64,000 nucleotides of DNA from Chloranthus sessilifolius (Eukaryota; Streptophyta; Magnoliopsida; Chloranthales; Chloranthaceae), in assembly GCA_021018995.1 (NCBI GenBank), contig CM037587.1:11290866-11354865 (forward strand), read 5' to 3'. Positions 56,800 through 64,000 of this stretch are shown piece by piece. Under the pieces are notes generated by a model. It made no database searches. It was not told the origin of the DNA and saw nothing but the letters and a program-made list of their open reading frames with translations. A program made the position numbers and the translations under genes. Within the stretch, counting starts at the first letter, position 1; each line of letters begins with the position of its first letter.

Positions 56800-57260
56800 G
56801 TTAAAAAGACTTCTATTTCCCTTGTGAGTAGTGATGTTGAGTCGCTCACACTTGAGTCAATCAAGTCACCCACGCGTGATTCGACCAAGTCATGTACGCG
56901 CGATTTGTTAGTGTCCGTAGAGTTAGTTGTGCATAAGTCCTTATTGTTGGTAGAGTCGAGTGCACTTGAATCTTTGAATTTGATTGAACCGAGTATACAC
57001 GAACCAATCGAGCCACTTGCCTATGAGTCATTGGTACCCGTAGAGTTGGGCGCACACAACTTGTTGGTGCCCATTGGGTCAAATACAAGTGAGTCCATCA
57101 GACTGGGTACACAAAAACCATTAGTGTCAATTGAATTGAGTATCCCAGAGTCTTTGATTTTGGTCAAAGCGAGTACGCACGAGTTATTCGAGTCGAGGGT
57201 ACATGAGCCAGTAGTGCCCCTTGATCCGATCACACATGAGTTGATAGTGCCAATAGAGTC
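56800..57260 (+). repeat. Degenerate short-period coding repeat inside the chromovirus
   Basis: The DNA repeats GTAGAGT(T/C)G-, GAGTC-, TTGGTGCCC-type words at 24-45 base spacing. The translation is a run of ES/LV/PIE-type motifs rather than any retroelement enzyme. It lies between the gag knuckle and the integrase-like part. Confidence 0.7.
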
Positions 57261-58639
57261 GATAGGGTTGTGTCATCATTCTCAATTGCATGAGATTAAT
57301 AATTAGAACTTATTGAATAGTGAGAATACGTTGGATGTCGCTAACACAATGAATTTATTTAATGAATTTAATAATGGCATTTGTGTGTTAATTCATGATA
57401 GTCTTAATCATGTGAGAGTTCTCTCAAACTTGAAAAGAGGTAGTGATGAAAGTTCAGAATTCCCTCTAGGCAAGGGCATTCATATGATAGTTGCGATGGA
57501 AGATCTTACACCTATTCCAAGTTTTGCAACCATGTCATTTGATTCATTCCTTGTTACCCGAACAAACGAGCCAAGCTCATTTGACCAATTCATAACTCGT
57601 ACCCTATCAGTGCCATATGAGAAAAAGTTGAATGATAAGGTTCTAGAATGTCCACACTTCACTACCAATGAGGCTAAAATTCAGACATATCTCACAACAT
57701 GGAAAGACAAGCCGGGAGCTGAGCACCCAAGGCATATCATACGTGGGTTCTACAATTCATCGGAGATGAGTTTCTCCCACCTGGGGAGAATTTGTGGGCA
57801 AACCGAGGTTGTCAATATGAGCCTAGGTAATTTGTTACGGTGTCTAGCAGGTGAGCACATTAGGAGTTGGGATTTCATCTTACTTGTTGCTGAGTTTGCA
57901 TATAACAATTTTGTTGATAGGAACACAGGTATGAGTCCGTTCCCAATTGTGCATGGGTATAAACCTAGGACACATGTAGATCTCATTCCAATGTCTATTC
58001 ATCAAAGGTCATCGGAGTTTGCATCCACTTTCGCCTATTGTATTCATGAGTTGCATGTGGAAATTAAGAAAAGAATTAATTTAAAGAATGAGAAAACAAG
58101 TTCTCTGCAGATTCTCACAGACAGTTCCAAGAATTCCAAGAGGGTGATTTTGTGATGGTTATGAATAGACCCGAGCGATTCCCGCAAGGAGTTGCAAATA
58201 AGTTACAAACTCGCGGTGCTGGACCCTATTAGATCTTGAAGCGTGTCAATTCTAATACTTACATCTTAGATCTTCCACCGGAATTGGGGATTAGCACAAC
58301 TTTCAATGTGGAGGACCTTGTTCCATTCCATGGCCCTTTAACCATCCTTGTCAATCCCTTTGAGCCTTCTACATCCGATGATCCAATTATTCTCCTTCCC
58401 ACACCGTTACCCCCACCTAGTCGGCAAATCCGTGAGATCATCGAAGATGTGTTAGAAGATTAGATTGTGTCTACCAATCACGAGGGACTTCAGAAGTATT
58501 TGATCAAGTGGAAGAACAAGGTTGACACAGAGAATACTTGGATTACACAGGAGGAATTTTAGCAGCTTGGTCCGGATCTTTTGGACCTTTATCACAACCA
58601 GCATTCATCGGGGATGAATCCGTCTAACCCGAGGAGAGT

Positions 58640-59751
58640 TGATGGAGACATCCGATTCATGCAACCGCCCATAACATATCGGAGGCGAAAAAAGAACATC
58701 AAAGTAATCAGAAAGAAGATAAGTTACTTATCGAAAGAAGAGTAACTTTTAATCCCGTCACTTTTATGTTTTGCCTATTTTGAAGTGTCAAACGAAGTCA
58801 AATTGATACGAAATTTGTCATATTTGAAAGCTTATCGAAGTAGCTTTTCAACGAGCCAAAAATTGAGCAATTCCGGCAAGTATTGAAGAAGTTATGATCA
58901 ATTTTCAGAAGGTGCGCAGAAAGTGACGAATTTCAAGAATCTTAATTGAATTAGGATTAGTATCTTTTATTATTTTATTTTAGAAAATAAGAGTCGTTTC
59001 TTTTATTAGAAATAAGATTAGTTTCCTTATTGATTTAAGACTTTATTGTTTTAGAAGAATTAGGATATTTCTTTTATTTGAATTAGGAATTAGAGTTACA
59101 TTAGGATTTCTAATTTATAAAAATTAGGATATTTCGTTTATTTGAATTGGGAATTGGAGTTATACTAGGATTTCTAATTTTATGTATTGGTTAGCCTATT
59201 TAAAGGCTTGTAAACACTTTTATTATAACTTTTTGGTCAATGAAAATTGCTTATGCAAAATTGAGAGTTTTAAACTTTTGTGAAGGTGTGATTCTCTCAA
59301 AACGGATAGCGATTCTTCGATTCCCGCTTGCGGTTTGGTGCGAAGCCAACTCTTCTTACATCTCTATCTTCTTTAGATTTATGATTTGCGTAAATAGTGT
59401 AACCCTAGTTATTTTATTTATTTCATAAAATCCAAATCAACCTATTTATTCATCATAAATCATTACTAGCCTTTTAATTTTGTTCGGTATCGAGAGAGCC
59501 AGCTTGCGAGTTTGTTCGACGCCCTAAAACTATCGGAGATCTAGCTGTTTATAAGAACCCTAGTCTTCTAGATCCACGATAGGGAACGCACACTAAAGTA
59601 ACGCTATTTTGGACCGGAATTAAATCACCTAATTGAATTTTCAAAAAAATTCGTGGTAATTTGATATGAGAAATTGTTATCTTTTAATTGATTAAATTAA
59701 TTTTAATCCTAATCTCAGCCCTAACATTGCATTTAGTAAGTTCCCGCATCA
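58640..59751 (+). repeat. 3' LTR of chromovirus
   Basis: Starts TGATGGAGACATCC, ends GTTCCCGCATCA. It is followed by cggct and then host exon sequence. Confidence 0.9.
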
Positions 59752-59837
59752 CGGCTTGAGCAGGAAATGGTTCCGAAACCTGATATAAGATTGCGCATTT
59801 TTTCAGGCTCGGCAAATCCGTCACTTTCACAGGTCTT

Positions 59838-62039
59838 AATAATTCTTTCTTGAACCACGATTTTGAAATCCTCAATCAACTAAAATAATTGTGGACATTG
59901 GAAGAGTTTGTGCTGATTTAAACTTGGTCACTGCAGTCAGGTAGCTGTTCTTTTTGCCTTTAGATCATATATTTAAACAATGAAGCTGTCTAGCAATTTA
60001 TTTAAGGGTACCTCTGTTTGCGCCTACAGGATTAGTGAAAGCTCCTATGTCCGAAACCCACCTAAACCAGTTGACTGCATGGATTCAGACGATTGAGATC
60101 GTTTTACACCCCAGTCTCCCGCTCAATAGGATCTTGAGACCACGAGCGTACCGTCAGATGACCAGTATGTGATTTAACATGGAACAGATCCCCAAAAAGC
60201 GGCCCTAAAATAAGATGGCACACATCATGCTCAAACGTTATTTTAGGAAAATCACATGGCACACCACACTCAAACGCGATTTTAGGAGCATTTTTTTTAG
60301 ATATATTCTCTGGAATCAAAACCATCTTATGATAAGATCATGGTCTCAAGATCCATTGTGTCGAGGATTGGGGTGAAAAACAATCCAATCTTCTGATTCC
60401 AAGAAGGCAACGGGTTTCAGTGGGTTTCCAAAGTAGGCGCGAACAGAGGTACCTTTTTTTAAATGAAACTATTTCGTCATATAGAATAATTGAATGTGAT
60501 TTGAATTTTCTATCTGTTTATTCAATGCATTCAAATATCAATATAATGCCATTGAGCCTGTGGAATAGCTTCAACTTGAGTACCCCTATCATATTTCAGA
60601 GCTACAGTATACATCTATGGTTGGACATATGATTTCTGAACATTACCCTTTTATCTGGTGCACAAATACCAACCTTCCACGCTTACCAAATAAAATCTAG
60701 TCAATTGATCTTCTGATTCGACAGAGTGAATATTTCTATTTAGTGGTCTTTCTCTTGAAGTAGAAATCCCTGACACCCCGACACAAATACGAAAGGGATA
60801 CAGATGGGGCAAGCACATTATTTCTAATAATGAACTATAAAAAAAGTATGACATAATATGTTTATTTTTTTTTAATTATTTAGGTATCATAAAGGAATCT
60901 CCCTCAATATGTTTGGTTTTTTCAAAAAACATTTAGCTGGAGGAACTATAAATTACCTTCGGGTTGTTGCAGTCTATATTCTTTTTCAAGTTGAATCTAG
61001 ACACCAACTTCAGCCGTTAAGTGCCCTGACCCAATTAACTTGCATCCATGACTCATCCTTAAAATTTGGAGTCATACTCAATTGCTTCTTGCCTTTTTAG
61101 GTCCTTAATTTCCTATAACAAATGTGTAATTGGTAGAAGTAGCTTGTTTATCTGCTGTTGAGTTAGTGCAGTCCAAAATTGGAATGGGCAGGAAAAAGGT
61201 TGTTAACTAGGTGACCCTACCACCTTGGCGTCTAGAGTATAGCCCATTGACTAGGTAATCACTAAATTACTTTCAAAATCTATATATCTTTTGATGAATA
61301 GAGTGATCAATCAGATCACGAACTCATCCGCTTTGGATGTTAGCCTCAAGGGCTATTTTTTTCTTAGCTCAAACTATATCTTTTTAGATACTCCTTCCCA
61401 TAAAAGTTCCTTGAAAGCACATAGTTAAAATTTGAAGATATTTGAGGAGAGCTCTTGCTTCTGCTTTGTTCAAGTCTTCACTTACAACCAGCCCCTAATA
61501 CTGACACCCCTCTTCAACTTAAAAAATTTCCACCAATGACGTTCAGGTCATGTTTCTCAAGCAAACTGATAATGATGTTTGGGTCATGGTTTCCCAAGCA
61601 AACTACCATTAAAATTAAGCTCAAGTGTCCTGCTGGAGGAGGTTTATGTCTCAACAAAATCCTTCCATTTTTTATTGCTCCCATTGGTGTGCTTCAAATT
61701 CTCTGAAAACACTTGATGACTAGTACTGAAGAAAACTTTAGATTCTGGCGTGTGAATCATAACAAAGCTTTTAACATGCTCCAAAATTCTTCCCTCATTC
61801 CTATCTTTGTGCCAACAAAACTTCTACTATTTCGCCCTTTCAAAGATTTCATAGTCGCAAATGGGAGTGACCTCCTTATAATCCTCCCTCTTGCATGAAA
61901 GGGACCTGAATTCGTAATAATGAGTAACAGAAGGCTTATTTCTATCCTTTTGTATGTATAATGGGGCTATGTAATAGATACAACTAAGGAGTAGTTTGAT
62001 ATGTGCATAATAGTAAGAGTATACTGGTCATATCATAAT
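59838..62039. other. No gene seen; possible intron of the PRPP synthetase remnant
   Basis: One GGGTACC-family MITE at 60006-60453; otherwise unassigned AT-rich DNA. I looked for the next PRPP synthetase exons and did not find them. Confidence 0.5.
60006..60453. mobile_element. Mutator-type MITE, GGGTACC family, copy 6
   Basis: Ends are GGGTACCTCTGTTTGCGCC and GGCGCGAACAGAGGTACC. Flanks tttatttaa (59997-60005) and tttttttaa (60454-60462) match 8 of 9. Confidence 0.85.
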
Positions 62040-64000
62040 TTTTTTTTTATATTGGTAAAGGCACATGAAAGCATTAACAAGAGCCAGCGAGGAGCTGGAA
62101 ACCGAACAAAAGCTTGGTGAAACCACCGAAGCTAAGAGAAAACAAACAAAAAATCAAAAAAACAAAAGGCAAACAAACAAAAGAACACAAGTACACAACA
62201 CAAAGACACCCCCGACGCCTTCCAGAGAGCCGAGAGGCCGGTCCGCAGGTCTAACTAGGGTCCAAGCTCTCGGGACCCGCAAAGGCCCCATCTTTGTCTA
62301 GCACCACCCAGGAGCACAAGAGCTCCACAATAGATTTTTGAATCATCTCAGTCGGACGATGGATTTTGCGAAAAATACACTCATTTCACTCCAACCAAAT
62401 CCGCCACGGGACCGTAAATAGAACACCCCTCCAATAAACCCCAACCAACCTGCCCAACTTGGTGCCCAACCAGGAAGAGAAGAGGCTTGAGATGGACTCC
62501 GGGAAGACCCATGCCATGTCAAACATCTTAAAGATAACGACCCAAATCTCTTGCGTAACCCAACAGTGGAGAAAGAGGTGTGGGATCAAGACACAAGGAG
62601 CAACGGTACCTAGATTCGATTCTGGGAGGACACTTGGGCGGAGTGTGGTCAGCTCAAGTCCGCTTTCCCGGACATCTTCATCATCTCCAGGAACCCCCTC
62701 AGAGGCTGATCTCCAAGTTCGTCACAAAGACGCTTGGAGGAAGGCTGTGGGACGTCACCACACGCAGACTGCTTAGAGGTGATGGGGTGGCCTCCTCTCG
62801 ACTGCTGTCCTCTCTCTACGAGTCGCCCAGGAATCTTCAATGCCTGGATGCGCGGGTTTGGACGCCCAAAGATGGCAACTTCAGTGTCAAATCGTACTTC
62901 AGGATGCTTTCGAGTCGACCATTGATCAAATTTCAAGGGGCGGGTCTGTGGAAGGCAGCCACCCCCCAAAGTAAAATTCTTTGTATGGACTATTTTCTAA
63001 GGAAAAATTCTAACGATCAACCAGCTGATTCGCCGGGGGAAGGATCTTCCCAACCGATGTGTGATGTGCCTCCAGGGGGAAGAATCCGTTGTGCACCTAT
63101 TCCTCCATTGCTGGGTGGCTCATAAGATTTGAAGCGTCATTCTAAAATCCTTTGATATGTCTTAGGTTACTCCCTCTTCGACAGACTAGCAATTCTTGGT
63201 ATGGTCCTCAATCAGATTGGAGGGGCAGCTGGGGGACTACTAGAAGGTGGGATTCTTTGCGGTGACCTGGAACATATGGCATGAAAGAAACGTGAGGATT
63301 TTTTGGCGTAAGCGTCGGCCTGTAGGGATGATTATGAAGTGTGTTAGAGATCTAATGTGGTTGTGGGTCTCAAGGGGCTGCGTTGGGGTCGAAGGAGAGA
63401 ACTCTCCCTGAGACCTGGGCTAGGTGGGGAGCTGTCTCCGTTGGCTGCCCCTGCCCAATTGGAGCTACCTTGTATTTTTCCTTTTTTGCATTTTCGTTTG
63501 GTTGATCTGTCCTGTATTGCTGTCTCCAGCGTCTGGCTGGCTTTCAATATATTTCTAATTACCGATCGAAAAAAAAAACGACATAAGGAGCATCGATTGG
63601 GTAAAACCTTACCTCTTCTGATTAACTGATTGATTGCGAGGATACGACCCCTAACCACCGTCCACGCAAAAAATCTCACCTTGGAAGGGGACAAAGCTTT
63701 CCAAAGCTGAGCCCATTCACACCGACAAAGGGGATGACCAGCCAGCATCCGATAGAATGACTTGACAGAGAAGGACCTGGACTTAGTCACCATCCAGATT
63801 CGCGCATCAACTCTCCCGCGGTTTTTTACTGTGCGATATAACAAGGACAACAAATCTTGGAAGGGAATAAGCTCATCCTCTCTGAGGAGCCTCCTCGTGA
63901 ATACCTCCCAAGAAGCCCCTCCCCCGTAATCCGAAAAAAGATCAGCTACAGAGGAGCTGTGGTTAATCGAGATGGAATAGATGACCACAAACCTCTCCTT
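62040..64000 (-). mobile_element. L1-type LINE 3' part, minus strand, split by another LINE, runs off the window
   Basis: Poly-T at 62041-62049 marks its tail. The right piece (63579-64000) translates on minus to DYGGGASWEVFTRRLLRE, SRSFSVKSFYRMLAGHPL, WKALSPSKVRFFAWTVVRGR and VLPNRCSLC. The left piece (62040-62605) continues with IPHLFLHCWVTQEIWVVIF. Together these are the ORF2 tail with the zinc-binding domain. Further decay is visible in the left piece. Confidence 0.85.
62606..63578 (+). mobile_element. L1-type LINE, plus strand, inserted head-on in the minus LINE
   Basis: Flanks gacacaaggagcaacg (62590-62605) and gacataaggagcatcg (63580-63595) match 14 of 16. A poly-A tail ends at 63578. 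It reads RLWDVTTRRLLRGDGVASSR, DARVWTPKDGNFSVKSYFRM, PLIKFQGAGLWKAATPQ and later WHERNVRIFWRKRRP. It is 5' truncated with frame breaks. Confidence 0.88.

Larger units (their letters stand above)
54972..59751 (+). mobile_element. Chromovirus (Ty3) LTR element with both LTRs, 4.8 kb, broken
   Basis: LTRs are 54972-56067 and 58640-59751 (TGATGG...GCATCA), about 90% alike by eye. That suggests an insertion several million years old. Near-matching 5-base duplications cgact (54967-54971) and cggct (59752-59756) flank it. A worn tRNA-Met-type primer site (TTGGTAAAAGC) follows the 5' LTR. A gag CCHC knuckle CYKCQGLGHFACQC is near 56612-56655. Integrase-end sequences with WDFILLVAEFAYNNF and YILDLPPELGISTTFNVEDL lie at ~57690-58330. 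A chromodomain-like YLIKWKNKVDTENTW is at ~58497. A purine tract (gaggagag) precedes the 3' LTR. Protease, RT and RNase H were not recognised. The element is broken in many places. Confidence 0.88.
54874..59837 (+). pseudogene. Ribose-phosphate (PRPP) synthetase exon, split by a chromovirus
   Basis: PRPP synthetase makes 5-phosphoribosyl pyrophosphate for nucleotide, His and Trp synthesis. Left part (54874-54971): acceptor ttggcag/aag, then KAKLAKSSKFTNGRLCTPM and LKDSHSVADF. Right part (59757-59837): (L)EQEMVPKPDIRLRIFSGSAN and PSLSQ, followed by donor CAG/GTCTTA. RLRIFSG(T/S)ANP(A/S)LSQ is the conserved start of the mature enzyme, and the preceding variable stretch fits plastid isoforms. 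With the insert and one target duplication set aside, the exon is continuous. There is one apparent missing base near ADF/GTRL. No later exon (RFADGE, PYFGYARADRK) was seen before 64000. The gene copy is dead or partial. Confidence 0.72.

Noticed and set aside
59238-59428. 62-codon frame in the 3' LTR
   Set aside because: The matching part of the 5' LTR does not support a coding role; LTR sequence.

Overview
The window looks like nuclear DNA of a flowering plant. The introns are long and GT-AG, and there are many (AT)n tracts. Dense layers of hAT- and Mutator-type MITEs, RTE and L1 LINE remnants, chromovirus (Ty3) LTR elements and a large MULE are present. The host genes have plant-type relatives. 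The species cannot be fixed from this sequence. Only three host loci are supported; most of the 64 kb is transposon sediment.

Layout. (1) 751-21990, plus strand: ten exons of a TRM5-type tRNA (guanine-37 N1) methyltransferase. The 5' exon(s) lie left of the window. Its introns hold at least nine MITEs, RTE/L1 LINE scraps and inverted-repeat elements rich in GATACGTATCGG-like words. The exon phases agree throughout except at one donor (5300/5301), which reads TT where GT is expected. (2) 21991-27760: no gene seen; MITEs and simple repeats. (3) 27762-29508, minus strand: a single-exon organellar mTERF-family gene, broken twice by what look like missing single bases. (4) 31686-34522: a short LTR element (minus strand) with gag but no visible pol, next to the 3' end of a truncated chromovirus (34540-36031). 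(5) 36071-47520: a four-deep nest. An inverted-repeat element holds a hAT-like MITE, which holds a 10.4-kb MULE with a MudrA-type transposase and a divergent ULP1/DUF1985 gene (Kaonashi type), which holds a 2.7-kb solo LTR. Target-site duplications support the three inner levels. (6) 48416-59837: remains of what looks like a plastid-type PRPP synthetase gene. One coding exon is split by a chromovirus with both LTRs (54972-59751). Upstream lie a candidate first exon with a TATA box, a ~310-bp tandem repeat and an old LTR pair carrying a LINE. (7) 60006-64000: a MULE MITE and two head-on L1-type LINEs, one inserted in the other.

Most notable signals. Arrays of CGAT-palindromic ~20-bp repeats sit in every non-coding spacer of the MULE. 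A separate CGATTAATCG palindrome array sits in the solo LTR. The MULE nest can be read base by base. Single-base gaps recur in otherwise well-kept host genes and may point to assembly indels rather than biology.
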